Assembly (NCBI GenBank): GCA_947184155.2
Contig: CAMXCT020000810.1
Span: 59,743 to 123,742 of the forward strand
Reading direction: 5' to 3'
Origin: Cladocopium goreaui
Taxonomy: Eukaryota; Sar; Dinophyceae; Suessiales; Symbiodiniaceae
Length of the DNA stretch: 64,000 nucleotides
Positions 19,315 through 34,500 of the stretch are shown in pieces (the first letter of the stretch is position 1; each line of letters begins with the position of its first letter). The position numbers and the translations under genes were made by a program. The notes below the pieces were generated by a model that made no database searches, was not told where the DNA came from, and was given only the letters and a program-made list of their open reading frames with translations.

Positions 19315-22300
19315 CTAGCCATACCAGGTCTGCTGGTAGCCATATGGCATTTGTTGCATCTGGTTACCCATCTGGTTGCCCCACATCTGATTCATCCCCT
19401 GGCCATACATGTTGTATCCACCAGCATTGCCCTGCCGGCTGCAGATGGCACCCGGCGGAAGTTGCCACACTTGTTCACCTGCCAGGATGTGAAAATAGTG
19501 CGTGGCCAAATTTGATGGTCAATAGTTTTTTTTTTCCGTAGTAAAGTAGCTGTTCATGGGCACCGCCCATTCTCACACAAACCCCAATAATTTCCCACCT
19601 GAAAGGCTGTTTGATGCTGTTTGTATGGGAGATGGACAAACTTGGACCAAATTGAGGGGTTCACATGTTTCGACTCTCAACTCCGGAGAGTGTTGCAACC
19701 GTGAAAGGGTCCGGTAGGTATCTGGGACTTGGAGAAATCTTACAGTGTTTCAACGAAGGTGGAATGGCTGTCGTGTAGCACAACATGAGAAAGCTGGGAA
19801 ACGCTTGGAAACAGTTGGAAAACACAGATTCAGATACACAAATTTCCATCTGCACTCGTGGAAAAACAGCTGGGAAACCGCAATGCTACAAAGTACAGCC
19901 GCCTGTTTGCTCATTGTAGTAGTAGGGCTGTCCTTGCTGATTGTAGTACATCACCCAAGGGCTTTGCATAGGAGCCATCTGGCCCATGCCCATTTGCATG
20001 CCCATCTGCCCCATCTGTCCCATCTGTCCCATCTGCCCCATCTGGCCCATTTGGCCCATTTGGCCCATTTGGCCCATCATCTGCGGTGCTTGATACATGG
20101 ACCTAAGTGGGTTCTGCGGAGAATTGCAGGGAACTTTGCAGCTTTTCGGCGTAGCAAACACTGTGGTGAGCGGATTGTGATATGAATTCACCACAACCAG
20201 CGCTGGGACCATTGCTTTGGCAGCCAAGGACTCGTGGAAGTTATCGTTTTTGATTGTGATGTCAACCAAGGTTTTCCGAACCCACTGGTGTTGTGGACGA
20301 ATTCTTGTTGACGTCCCCATGTTTGCAGCTCGACTTCGAATTTGGGTGAAATCCCCATGTGATGTGAAGAATTTTCTGTTTGCCAAACCCGGCATGGCAA
20401 ACACCCCCTGGTAGCTCCTATAGATTGAACGTTAACCTCCAAAGTTGGTCCTGTCGTTGAAGCATCATCAAATTGATCATTAAAGCTTCCAGCGATCTCA
20501 ACCATTAATAACCATTATATATGGCAATGTATGGCTTCTTGAACTATCCCCATCATCCATCTCTATATCCCCAGCTACCTGTTGTTTAAAGCCCTCAGGA
20601 TCCATCACCAGGCGTCTGTTGCTGCATCTGCATCATGGCCTGTTGTTGCATTGCCATCTGCTGCATCACCTGCAGGATTTCAGCTGTGTTTTGAATTCGG
20701 TTTGGCCAAGGACCTTTAAAAACCAGCTGAAACCCTTGAAGTCCTGACACCATCTGAGCATTGTTCAAAACCCTCTGTCGTCGTCCCTTTGTACTGGATG
20801 GTTTTTTTTGGGATTCCCCTGTTGGATGATTACAGTGCCCCACAAAAATGGCTTCATCCCCATATTATACATGTTTGAACATCGCATGGAACATGTTGCT
20901 CAGCCTGTTGCTCGTAAGCTTGCTGTGCAGCTATCGCATACGCTGTGTAGGTCTCCTGTCAGCACAAAAGGGGGTAAAAGGGGGGATCATCATGGGGAAT
21001 TTCTAGGGGATTCGATGGGATTTAACCATCAGCCACAGGTGGTTTTACGGAATTCACACTGCCGTTATTGGGATATCATCCACTGGAAAAATTAGGTAGT
21101 ATAACCGCCCAGAAAAGAGCAATCACCAATGCTATTCTCAATGGCTCGCATCCAACTCCCTAATCCAAACGCTACGATACTTGGGGTCATGCAAGTTGGA
21201 ATTGAGCCAGTCGTTGTCCTGAGATGGAGGAATAAATTGCTTGTAACCCCATACTCAGTTTCCACGAGGGGATATGATCCAGTTATCATCCAGTTCACCT
21301 TGCGCAAGGGCTGCGCAAGGGCTCCTGCATCTGCAGCACATAGGCTTGCCAGGCCGCCCATTCTGCGGCTTCGCGCTGCTGTCGCTCTTGGTTGTGACCT
21401 GGAGGGCGCGCCCATGTGATGGCAGCGGTCAAACTGGTCGGATCATCCAGTTGATCAGGTTAGTGACCACTTCAATTTAAGAATGTTGAATCCCATTGAA
21501 ATCCCACTGAAATCCGCTAGAATCTCAATAAACCCATCTAAAACCCATACAAAACCCATCTAAAACCCATCCAAACCCCATCTAAAACCCATCTAAAGTC
21601 CATCTAAAAGCCCTATCTTTGATGGTGAACTCCCGATTTTTTCCATTTCACCGCTGTCACCGCTCCAGGGTACGGATGGCCATCTTCATCGCCTCCTGAT
21701 CCACTTCGATCTGCTGCTGCTCCGCAGATTGACCTGTGCTGTGGATGGATGATATGGTGGTTTTATTAGGTATTCTAAAGATATTCTATTAATATTCTAG
21801 ATTAAAGAGGATGATCTAATAAATATTCTAAAGATATTCTATTATTCTATTCTAGATCTTTTTAAATAGAGGATGATGTTGTGCTTTTGGATGATATCAA
21901 CCCCAGCTGTGTGGATATCTATTCAATGATCAATTGGATAGATTCTAATAATCTATTCTAGATTTTTTGAAATATTGGATGTATCTAGCTATTCTACGCT
22001 ACTTTATTCCAATCCAATCCTGTTTGTCTATATATGTAACTTTCCATAGATAAATACATTATTATACATCTATGGGTATATATAGACTGTTTTTCGAGAC
22101 TATGAAGAACTTGGTGTTTTTTTAATGTGGAATTGGGATTGGGACCTAAGTTGGGATGATCCCAGCGTTGGTCCCACCTTTCAGGTAGAACTCCAGCAGC
22201 TGCTGCATTTCCATCTTGGCCGGTTCCATGGCCACCGACGGGCCCGCCAACTCGAGACCTGGAGGCGGCGTGTTGAAATGAACTGTCCGTTTTACAAATA

Positions 22301-22575
22301 AGAAACCAACTTTGGGTATATCAACATGTATGATTTATGTATTGACTCAAGGGTGATATATATATATATATGATTTATGTACTGACTCAAGGGTGATATC
22401 TATGATTTATGTACTGACTCAAGGGTGATATCTATGATTTATGTACTGACTCAAGGGTGATATAACTAGTATCCAACATGTATCAAGGGAGGCTTGAGAT
22501 TTATAACTCTCCATTCTCACCGTCGAAAAGTGGGCCAAGTGGCCCAGCTTGGAGATGCTGCAGTCGATGGCAAAC
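19315..22575 (-). CDS. C-terminal exons: Gln/Met-rich linkers and WW domain
   Basis: Short exons encode a Leu-rich segment near 22.57-22.51 kb (frame uncertain), then [15 protein letters not shown] (~22,249-22,180). Next are [20 protein letters not shown] (~21,732-21,663), [18 protein letters not shown] (~21,393-21,297), [17 protein letters not shown] (~20,955) and [17 protein letters not shown] (~20,660-20,605). The penultimate exon (to 19,903) has a GQM repeat of eight copies, then [19 protein letters not shown]. The last exon (19,478-19,315) continues [17 protein letters not shown] and ends GYQQTWYG. Together WVMYY...[17 protein letters not shown] is a WW domain with both signature Trp residues. 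It is split by a phase-consistent GC-AG intron. WW domains bind proline-rich partners such as splicing factors or the polymerase II tail. Confidence 0.75.
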
Positions 22576-25500
22576 CTGAGAAAATGGCCCAGGATCAGCA
22601 CCGAGTCCCATATTCTAAGGATCTATTGGTCAACTATGATGTCAACTGGCTTTCAAACGGCCCCCAAAACCGATATCGAACGCTAAACTCATGATTCCCA
22701 ATCAGAGATATTACATTTGATGTTGAAGCACATCATAAACGCTAACATGATGCTCGGCTGATCGAATTACCCGAAATGGTAGCATGTGCTATTTAGACCG
22801 GGAATCTCTCCCATCCTGGCTATACCTCCCCAACCTCCAACAACTAGATCCCTATTTTTCATAAGTTTTATGCTACCAATCCACCCATCTACCCCAATCC
22901 ACCTATCCCAAGCTGCAACTGGACACACATATATAGATATATGATCATATATGTACATACATAGATAGCTAGAACTAGGTAGATATTGGTAATACGATGT
23001 TATATGATGTTATATGATGTAATATTGCCATATATTGCCATGATTTTCTCCATCGCATCATAACAGGGCACTAACCCCCATCCCAGGGCGGGCCAGGGCG
23101 GGCACTTATTGGCCAACTGCTCCAAGTCGTCGTGGAAGCTCAGCGGCCAGGTGGACGCCTCATGTGGCAGTTCCAGGGTCTCGAAGGTGGCAGGGTCTAC
23201 GTCGATGAGCGCCTGGTTCTTGAAGTGTTCCCCAAAGGTGTCCGCCACGGCGTCCTAAACGTGGCGAATTTTCATGGGGGATATGATGGGATGATATGGG
23301 GTAGGGATTTCTGGAAATTGAAGTTGTGAAGTTTGAAGTCTGGTGAGATAGGAATGGAAATGGATGGTGGTTGAATGTTGAGTCACTCCCATGTGCAGGC
23401 TCAGGGCTATTGATACCCGAATCGACAGAAGCTTAACGTCCGAAGTTTAGTTTCAAACCTTGCTTCGTGAGAAATACCAACAAATGTCTCGTACCAGCCG
23501 TAACCAACAACAAAAGCACTGCTTCCTCCCATCCACAACCCATCTCCATCCATTTTCACACCTCCAATTGCTTCCATTCTTCCCTCCATCCCATCTAATC
23601 CCTAACGTCCGTATAATCTTAAATATATATATATATATCTATTTCTCCATCGCAAATGATCTCCATATGTCCCATGAAAACATCCAACTTAACTTCGGAT
23701 CCTCATTGGCCAATCCCAGCAGGTTGTGTCCATCAATGGCCGTAATGGTACAGCCCGCCGTGAGGTGCGGCTGCCCGGGCTTCTCTTCCACCAGATCCAC
23801 GTGCATCCCCCAGCAGGTCGGGGTCAGCTCCACCCCAGCACCCAGATCCGGGTCCACCAGGAGGTACGGTTTCTCCGGTTCCGATTTGCCCTTGCCCTTG
23901 CCTTTGCCCTTCCTGGGGCTTAAAACGGGAGTTAAGGGGAAGACATGGCGGAGTTGTCTTGGAAAGATGAAACTTGTGATATTTCATTTGAATGAGTAAG
24001 TGCGGGTGAAATTTGGGAGCACATATGGGATGATTTGCTAATTGTGACGATTGAATTTGTGATTCAGATCGGCCTCGAATCAATCTCTGAATTTGCTTCG
24101 AGCATTGCAGGACGGGTGGAATGTCAGGTGATAAGGCAATCGGGTCGACAAGTGAAGGGACCAAATGATTGTCAGTACATGGATGCAATTACCATCTGGT
24201 TATTTAACATAGCCATGGACAATCACCATTTCCAATAGGTAAACCATCTATTTCTATGGGCCATCTATACCATGGCAAACTGTTAGTCATAACCAGAGGG
24301 TAATTAGAAAAAACATATTGGTGTATGGTCTGTTTGGTGGATCCAATTCAGTTTTTCTCCCCGGTATCCAATTTTTGTAGGACGAACATGGTCGATCCAC
24401 CAGTTGACCAGTCGCGATATTCCCATCATATCCCATGATATTCCCATCATGTTGGTGATATTCCCATTAATCACTAGACATTCCCATTATCCTCTGGCAA
24501 ACTTTCACATAACTATGGAAAATCACCATTTTTAATGGGTATATCAACTATAAATGGCAATTTTCAATAGCAAACTGTTTGTTTACCAGAGGGTAATCAC
24601 TATTAATCACTATTAAACAGTATTAATCACTATTAATCACTATTAAACACTATTAATCACTATTAATCACTATTAATCACTATTAAACACTATTAATCAC
24701 TATTAATCACTATTAAACACTATTAAGCAGTATTAATCACTATTAAACACTATTAAGCAGTATTAACCACATTGGGATGCCAAAGCCAAGCCTCTCACCT
24801 TTGCCCTTGCCCTTGGGTTCTTCGACCTCTGGCGCTTTTTCTTCGATCTTCTCAGGCTCTGGTGGTGGTGGCGACGGCTCATCCTGCGGATCAAGCCGCA
24901 GGATGTATCGCAAGATAGGAGTGGTGCCCAAATGAAACCTAGAAAGGATGGGTTATTCATTAACCATCCGAACTTTTAAAATGAACATCCAAAAAGAACA
25001 CCTGATTCTGGTAAGACATCTATCCCGTTTTACTTCCAAGTTTCCCTCAAACCTGAAATATCAACGGGTACATGGTTGTGACATTCAATCTATCCCAGGT
25101 CCTCAACCACTGGTCCCCCAGCCTCATCATCGTTGCGATGGCGGCCAGCATATTTTGGGCCAGTGTTCAACAGCCCCGCCCAGCTCTTTCCCTTGGGCTT
25201 CTTCTTTGGCTTCTCCTTAGGGGGGGCGCCAGATCAGGCGGTGATGCAAGTGATGGGAAGCTAGATTTCAAATAAGAATTCAAAGATCTTCATGAAAAAG
25301 GATCTATTCTCCCCACGCATTTTCAATCTGTCCATTTATTTCTTGGCTTTTTCCATCTTTCTCACAAAATGGGTGGACCAACAAACTCATCCCATCCAGC
25401 TCCAAGCCTCCACTTCCTCGGCCTTCTCCGCGGCCTTGGGCGCAGGCGCGTAGAAGGAGCGGCCGTGCTCCTCGGAGGGAACCACCAACTCGTTCATCAA

Positions 25501-28500
25501 GGCCTGGCACAGGTGGAGATTTTCAAGAAAAATTGAGAAAGTTGGAGAAAGTGATGGGATGATTGTTGAAAACAATTGGGATGATTGGGATGATGAGCTG
25601 TTTTTCTTGTTAAGTGTGCTTGGGAAGAAGTGCCGCCTCTGCTTTGTCGATCTTGTCCTTAGGGGGCCAGGGAGGTTGGTGACATAGGACTGTCAGAGTT
25701 TTGCTGTTGAACCATCTTCCCATATCCTTTTGAAGCTATTGGCATATTGCTTTATAGGGGATTTCCCAGCTAGCCATGTTTCATTACCAGAGCGTATGAC
25801 CATGAATACCCTCTGGTAAACTAACAGTTTGCTATTGAAAATTGCCATAGAAATAGTGGATTTTCTCAGCTATAAAATGGTGATTTTCCATAGTTATGTG
25901 AAAGTTTACCAGAGGGTAATTCCATCACTATTCCAGGAACATATTCCCATTAGATCCCCAGTATACCACCATTTTAAGCGTTGGTTAAATCCCCAAAAAC
26001 CCTGCAGGATGGGGTTTTTAGTCGAAGTCGCGTGCAGTTGCCTTATAAGTGGTTTAATTAACTATGGTTTATGGCAGATATAAGTTAAGACGGCCAGTTA
26101 GGCCTGTGTCTGTTGAAAATACCTGAGCATGCAAAAACGAAGAAAACATTAAGAACCGTTGTTTTTCAAGAATCGCGAAAACGCAAAAAGTGGCAAAAAA
26201 CAACGTTTTCTATAATTATTGGGGTTTATCTATAACTATAACTATAGTAGCAGGGTTTATCATGGTTTATTGGGCTTTATCATGGGGATAAGGAAAAAAC
26301 ATAGTTATGTTTATTTCATGGTTCATAGTTATGGTTTAAGTTACTATAGTATAGTTAGTTAGATTTAACTATGGTCTATGATAGTTAGTTTCTATGGTTT
26401 ACTATAGTATAGTTAGTTATTTCATGGTGTTCACATCACTATGGGGCCAGCGTCGTCGTCCACTCCCGTCATCTTGGCTTGGATGATGGCCTGGCAGCGA
26501 ATCATAAAGGTATCCCGAGGCTTCAATGTATATCATGGGTATATATATATAATCCCTATGGGTATATAAGGTATATATATAATTATATAAACATATAATG
26601 GTGATATCAAAAAATGGTTATATGATGATTCAGATGGCAAAAAACCATGGTCCATCTTCCCAGGGAATTCCCTTAATAAATCCATCTGGTTGGTCATCCC
26701 ATCTTCCCATCGCGCCTGCACCAAGGCGGTGGGGTCTCGGCTCTTCATGGCCTGCTGCAACTTCTTCGAGGCCGACAGGGACTCCAAGGTGGTCTCCGCC
26801 TCGTCGATGATGGACTTCTCGATACCCGCCTCCTTGGCCTTCGTCGATGGCCATGAAATGGGAAGTTGAAAAAATCTGACGGCCATTTTGTGGTTGAAAT
26901 GTGGGGATGACATAAAAATTGATGTTACACATAAAACACATAAACAGGTTGATAATGGTTAAGTGTAATAACTACAGATGGATGATACGTGTAGATCATG
27001 TGTGGTTGAATGGGGCATTCAGTGCCCTGTCGATTTTTCCTTGGGACCCTCCCAACTAGGCAGTCATTTCAAGATGGTGAGACTCCATGTCACCAAATCT
27101 GACCCGTGGCAGCCACCATCATCTCGATGGGACAAAATGCGTCTGGTAAAAGACCAATTTTTTTATATCTATTTTTCATTGGAAATGATCTGAAGTGATG
27201 GAGGAACATGTTATGCTGGAGAAATCATAAGTGGCAGGTGCAAACTATGACTTTCCAAGATGGTGACATCGCCGCCATGCTTGGTGATGTTAGGGGGATG
27301 GCAAACGGATGTGTTGTCCATCACAGTGGAGGTCGTCAGGTTTCCCAACTTTGGAAACGTGATGAGCCAACTGTGTACATGAGTAAATGAGTAGTAAGGT
27401 CCTTCAAATAGTGAAACTTCTTCAAACCAGTTCCAAAAACACCGACCTGTTCAAAAAGAAACCCGGTCCAATAGTAAAACATCGTGCTAATTAGTAATAA
27501 TTTGATTTGCCAACGAATGATGACATTCGATTTTTAGTGATCATTGGCTATCTTTCACAACATCCGCAAACAATGTAGGCAGTGCCCCACATGGCATCAC
27601 CCCGAGCCTGAGAGATGACGCTCTTCAGCACCTGATGTCCAGCCACTCAGCACGACTTACATCCAGCTGTTCGATTACGCTCCGTCCAACATCCAGGTGC
27701 AACAGGTGCATGATTGACACACTCAAATATTCCATACATATCCCATGATATTCTCATCATGTTGGTGATTTTTTCATAATATTCCCATGAATCACTAGAT
27801 ATTCCCATTATCCTCTGGTAAACTTTCACATAATTATGGAAAATCACCATTTTTAATGGGTATATCAACTATAAATGGCCATTTTTCATAGCTTTTTGTA
27901 TGTTTACCAGAGGGTACATCATTCCATACATCATTCCATCTCCATCAATCGCAGAAAATCCACCTGGTTGCTGAAAAAATCCATCCATATCACCAGATTG
28001 GTAGATCTTCTCCCATATTCGTCCATATCCCGACCATCCCGTCATCCAAGGTTGTTGATGTGTAAAAAAAAACCAGTGTAGTCCCCATGGATTTTGGTCA
28101 AAATCCCCAGAAATCCCAACCTTCTGATTCCCCACTAGAGCAGTACCCTCTGGTAAACTAACATAGCTATTGAACATGGCCTATTTATAGTTGATTTACC
28201 TGTTAAAGATGGTGGTTTTCCATAGCAAACTGTTGGTTTACCAGAGGGTAAATCCCCATCAATCATGAACAATGCCCATGATTTTTCCCATGAAGCCATC
28301 TTGTGCCCTTTGTTTTTCGTTGGTGAATCCCCATTATTGAGATAATCCAGTTCATCCCCGGTCTTCCCAACCATAAAATCCCACAAGTTCCCATACAAGT
28401 TCCCATACAAGTTCCCATCAAACCGTCATAAAACCATCATCAAATCCCAATCCACCACATCCTTAGATCTCTTCTCTTTTTAAAGGGATTTTTTAAGGGA

Positions 28501-31500
28501 TCATCAAATCCCATCATTTCACCATCATCCCATCCGAGGCACAGCTTCATCCTCTGCCTTGATGGCATCCTCCAGGGCCTGCGTGATCTCCCGCGCCTTC
28601 TTCCCGGCCGCCGAGACGTTACGCGCCGCCTTCTCGGCGCGCGAGAGCTTGGCGGGCGCCGGGTTGGTGGTGAGGAAGTCTTGACGCAGCGCGTTGACCT
28701 GGGATGGTGGATGGGGATGATGGGGATGGGGATGGCAATCAATGATGGGCTGGGAAAAACGATCGAAATGGGGAAAACTTGCTGGTTTTATGTGGTGAAC
28801 AAATTTTGGGGATGGCGGTAGATTTTTCACCACCAAAACAAGCTGAAAGTTGTTTTTCATTCAACAGGGATAAACCACCCATGGAATGATTAGGATGAAC
28901 TCATCGCAAATGGTGGCTAGCGGCTGCTGGAAGCCAATTTTGTTTCTTTGAACAATGCCCAAGCAATTAAGAAGATCCACAGAAAAGCAATCGAGCTAAT
29001 ATGTCTTCAACTCCTAATACATCTAGCCTTCGGTGTCATCAAATATAGCTTTCTTGGACATCCCTAAATTTGTTCGATGATAAAAACCCTGCTACAAACT
29101 TGCACTTAAGGGAGATTGATTTCCCAGCCATGTTTGATTGCTGAAGGCCACTTCATTTTCACACACACACACCCAACCATGTTGTTGGCTAGTGATATCC
29201 ATATTACATCACCTTTATGGATTGTTTGATGTGGATTTCACCAATATTTGGATTTGCTTAAGGGGCTCAAAAAACATCAACATATTCCCGATAGATTCCC
29301 CAGCCATGAATTCCAAATGATAGATTTCCCATTGGGAAAATAAAACATCACCTCAAAACATACCCGATGGTGCCTTGGCCGCCACGTCCATAGGCAGATC
29401 TGTCACATAGCCTGTTGAAGGATGTCAAAGCCAGCAAGATCTTTAATAAGATTTTCACCTGGTCATATTGATTCATATAAATATAAGGTGTAAATATATT
29501 GTGTATTTAGCTTATACAAGGTTATAAATGGCTATAAGGTGTACAATGGGGTTGCCCATCTCATTCCCAGTTTATGTGGTGATATCATGGAACTGCACCC
29601 GCTGGGGGGCTCAGAAGTATCCCCATCCAGTTCTATCCAGTGGTGGTTTCCATAGTCATGGGGGTGCCCCAATAGTTGGATGGCTTACAATGGAAAATCC
29701 TATGAGAAAATGGATGATTTAGGGCTACCCCTCATGATTGAGGAAACTTCCAAGTACCGTAACTGACTTAAGTCACCACCCCAGCCCCATCCTCGGAAGG
29801 CGCGCACGTCGGCTTTGCCCACTTGGTGGAAGCCCAACCAGTCGCGGATCAAGGCGCTCTGCGAACTGAGCCAGGTGGGAATGTTACCTCGGTCGAAAAA
29901 CCATTTGGTGGTGAACATTTCTTGTAGCAAATTTTCGATCACTTGAGTTTGTGAAACACATGAGGAACTGCAAACATCCTCGCAATGGTGAACTTAGAGC
30001 GTTGGTCTCTCACCTGGAAAATATAGATCATTGCAAGTTTTTGGGATCGACGCGTCTCACCCAAAAATGGGTTGTAGCACCAGTCCCCTTCCTGGACCAG
30101 AAGCTAGTTCCAACCTCTGAAAGCATCAACCCAGGATGAGGAAGCCACTGATAGGTGGCTCATTGCTACCATTTTGGGGACCCGCTGACTACTAATCTGC
30201 TTTTCTTGTTCATCCTGGACCAAACAAACAGATGGTTCATCATCACTTCCCCATTCATGTTACGAACTCAAGAAGCTTTGATAGCTTTTATGGGTAGACC
30301 TCCCTTTCTTGTTGGTTATTCACCTATATTCACCTATGTGCTCACTTGGTTATTAGGTTCCCAACATTTATCAACCCTATTTTCCCCATGGGCTGAATCC
30401 TCCAAGACAACGGCAGCAACGTTGACGCCGGGCAGCCCACCACCACACAGAGCCGCCGTGCGCGGCTCAGTGCCACGTTCAGCCGCCGCCAGTCCGCCAC
30501 GAAGCCTACGTCGCCGCGGCGGTTGGCGCGGACCAAACTCAGAATGATCACCTCGCGCTCGCTGCCTCCGCCGGAGAAATCCAATGGATGTGATGGATGT
30601 GATCACGGTGGTGATGTTTTGATGACCTTTGGATACCTTTGGGACTTGAACCATACGGGAAATCGAAGGGATTTTTCGGCGATGGCTGGATACCGTGGGA
30701 ATCATTGCTTTTCTTAATGGATCTCCGTGATGGTTAATGGATCGGGCGATCTGATGAATGGTATGGATGTGACAAGTGCTTCACGGATGGCGCCTTTCGT
30801 TCTTGGCCACCTGTGTGAAAAAATGGTGAAACATCTGGAAGACATGATTGGGGATGATCATTCCACATGTGGCTGAAGAAAATCTTGTCGATACATGTCA
30901 TCATTTGGTTAGGTTAAGCGACTCTTTACTGGTGAAAATGGTGCACTCACAAAATTGGATGGTTGAGTCCCTTAGCATGACCATGGCATATCAGAATCAG
31001 GTACCTCAAATTTGGTAGTTGATCATAGTTGATCATCGTTTTCCTGCATTTTTCCGGGTATCTTGGCCGTAAAATGGGGTAACCCCCCCCTTTTGATAAC
31101 GGCATGTCCCTTCCCTGGGACCAACGGACCAAATTCTGAGCCACGCGACCTTGGAACGCATCGACGGTGCTCACTTGCACGGACATCTGCGCGTTGTAGG
31201 GCAAGCTTCGTTGGATCAACTTCACCTGTGCCATGGTGACCGGTTGACGTCCGTTGATGTCCGTTGCGGCTCCCCACCTGAGCCCCATAGGGCGAGATGA
31301 TGCCAATGCTCTCTGGTCGGATACCAGATTGCATCACCTGTTCCTGAGCAGCCACCATGGCCACCATGGCCACCATGGATGATTTCCAGGGAGGACAAGC
31401 AACAATTTTTGGGGCCCTATGCATCTGAGACCCACATCCATCAATTTCAATTCTAGATCCACTCAAACCATTCAAGAGGGTTCCAGACTTTACCATGGAG

Positions 31501-34500
31501 GGACTTCAAGGGACTTCAGCAAGTATCTCACAGAGGTTGGGAATATATATATACATATATATATATATCTATGTATATACATATATATATACATATCAAT
31601 TGTATAATTCACATCTGCATCCATAATTCCAGTGTGGCAGTGATCCGACAGCAGTCGATCATCGTGCAGCCCAAGTTCCACGATCCAGGCTGCACAGTCG
31701 GCCTCACCTTCGTTCTTTTTGGATGCTCCACCTGGTGGTGTCGAGGGGTTTTTCGAATTTCTACCACAGCTGGGTGAGTTTTTGAAACAGCACTACAACA
31801 ACTACAAGTACCCTCTGGTAATTTGTTACATAGCTATTGAAAATGACCCATAGAAATAGTTACTAAGTTGATTTATATATGTTGATTTACCTATGAAAAT
31901 AGTGACTTTCCACTTCGCAGACGGTAGAAACGTTGACCTCGGGTCGTTCACAATGGAAGGTGACCATCGAGCGGCCTGAGCTTTCAATGGCATCCACATG
32001 GAGGAAGACCAGCGAGGATCGGAACGGCAAACCTGGCTGGTTTTCTGGCTGGGTTTTCTCATGTTTGGAACGCCACATCTCCAGGAAAACCATAGGAAAA
32101 TGGTGGTTTAATGGGATTTAATAGGATATACCCTCTGGTAAACGTTCACATAGTTATGGAAAATCACCATTTTTTTTTTTAAATGGGAAACTCACTATTT
32201 CTATGGCCGTTTTCAATAGCTATGTAACAAATTACCAGAGGGTAGTAAAACATCCAACCATCCTTTCTTGGATCCTATGATCCTTCACTCTCAATTTTTA
32301 CAATCCTTTAGGTCAGTTATCCTGTAAAATATACCCCCCATATATCCATTGCATCCAGTTTTGTGCTTCATCCCCAGTATCCCCATCAGATATGAGACAA
32401 TCCCCCCCGATTTATAGATGGTTTTTCCCCACAAAACATCCCTTGAAATCAATCACCATTCGTGCTGAACAAATGCCACTTTCTCTCATCAAAACAGTAC
32501 TTATTCTTGATGAAATCCCATAAAACACCCGCATATCTTCTCATCTTCTCGATCTGTAGATCATAAGTAATTATCATCCCTAGTTGATGAAATCATATGA
32601 AAAATCCCATATTGCTGGCATATCCCTATGGTATTCTCCCATCTCTTCACCATGGCCCGGCCTTGGGGCATGGGCCGATCCGCGTCGGTCACGGCGTTTT
32701 TCAGCTCCCCACGGTAGAAGCGCCAGGATGGGAAGGCGCTGATGGAGGGATGCATTCCTGGGAACACCCTATGGTTAACCTATGGAGAATCTATGGTTAA
32801 TCTATGGTTAATCTATGCAATGTGGTACCCCTCAGTTATAAGTTAGTTTATAACCCCCATCAACTATAGATATGTCTACCATAAGTCCTACTTATTGCAG
32901 TTATAAACCAACTTAGCTATCTATGGGGCACCACTATGTGGTTAATGGTTAATAGTTACCCTCTGGTTATTTAACATAAAGCCATATGGAAACCATGGCC
33001 CATAGAAATAGATGATAAACATGATGATTTAGCAAACATGGTGATTTCCCATAGCTACGTTAAATAACCACAGGGTATATGGCTTGTAAAAAAACATGAT
33101 GGGATAATATATATATGGATAGATAGATAGATAGATAGATAGATAGAAAGATAGATAGATAGATAGATAGGTAGATAGATAGATAGGTAGATAGATAGAT
33201 AGATGGCTTGTAAATATCATGAACCATGATGGGGATGAATATACTAATATGTTGATCTGATCAGTATTGATATATCTATGTTCCCTATGACATTTATATT
33301 TGCAATCATATCATGTTAATTACACGATATCATTCCAACATATTCCAACCAAGTCATCTTTCGAAAATTGCCGATGAGTGATGAGGGTGTTTTTTCCAGG
33401 CGTTGGCTCCGTGTCTTTGATTCCAGAAATGCTACTGAGCCTCTGTGAACAATGGAACACTTCAGTGGTTTATCCAAGGGAACCGTGTAATCCAATAGAA
33501 ATATGGCTATCTTGCTGAATGGGTGATTCTGAAGCAGCTGCGAATTTTACTCACCAATACGAGGATTTTCATCAGCAGAAACCATGGATGCTGCACCAAG
33601 AATGATCAAACAGATCATTTCTGGGAGCCTTCCAGGGCAACATCCAGAGACATCCTGTGCAGTTTGCCAAGGAGCGGTACTGGTCGGTGAGGAGGGTGTA
33701 TTCCATGCCCATCGACAGCAGTCCTTGGCGATGCTCCAAAGTTTAAGTTGTGTAGTCTGTCACATTGCCAACTTCCACATTTGAGGATTCTCTCATGAAA
33801 CCCTTCCAGCTCCCCATCCCAGGATCACCAAGCTGCGGTCGAACATGGAGATGTCCAAACCTTTCGTTTGGGCTTCCTGGCTCAACACCGTTGCTGGCAG
33901 CTGACACTGATCTCCCACCATCACCTGCTGGGGAAGACACGGTCCAAAACGACGCCATAAATATAGGAAATTAATGGGATCGAAATAATGTACAATAGTA
34001 ATCATGGTTGATATTTGGTATAATAGGGATATTTCATGGGAATATCATGGAATATTCGAATGGGATATGGAATGCTGATGGAATATCAATGGATTTTTGG
34101 CCTCTGGTGTCATCAAAGATGGCCATGGAAAATCCCCTTCAGTATAATAAAATAAATCGAGGTTTATAGCTAGGAAAAAAGAACTCGCTGAATCAGGGAT
34201 TTTAACGATTGCCATGTTTGATTGGAGGGTATGTTTGAGAGCTAGCTCATTTCCGGCCTCAATATGATGTCATGATAATTCAACTGTAAAAATCATCCAA
34301 GTTCTACCCATGAAAAATCACTCATCATCTTGTTGGTTGATCCCCATATCATATCCCAATGCCCCGTGACCACCGCTTACCACCATCAGCTGATCCCCCT
34401 GATGTTCCCATAGGGGTAAGTCCCTAATGTTGATGGTTAACTTCCATTAGATGATTAGATCCCACCACATGCCCATGTTTTTGTTGGTTCAGCACCGCTA

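Noticed and set aside
22330..24770. Short regularly spaced repeats considered as a CRISPR array
   Set aside because: Repeats are directly adjacent tandem units without unique spacers, and the genome is eukaryotic.
28400..28860. Arg/Pro-rich minus-strand frame ([20 protein letters not shown])
   Set aside because: It is an out-of-frame reading of the real exon 28,552-28,698.
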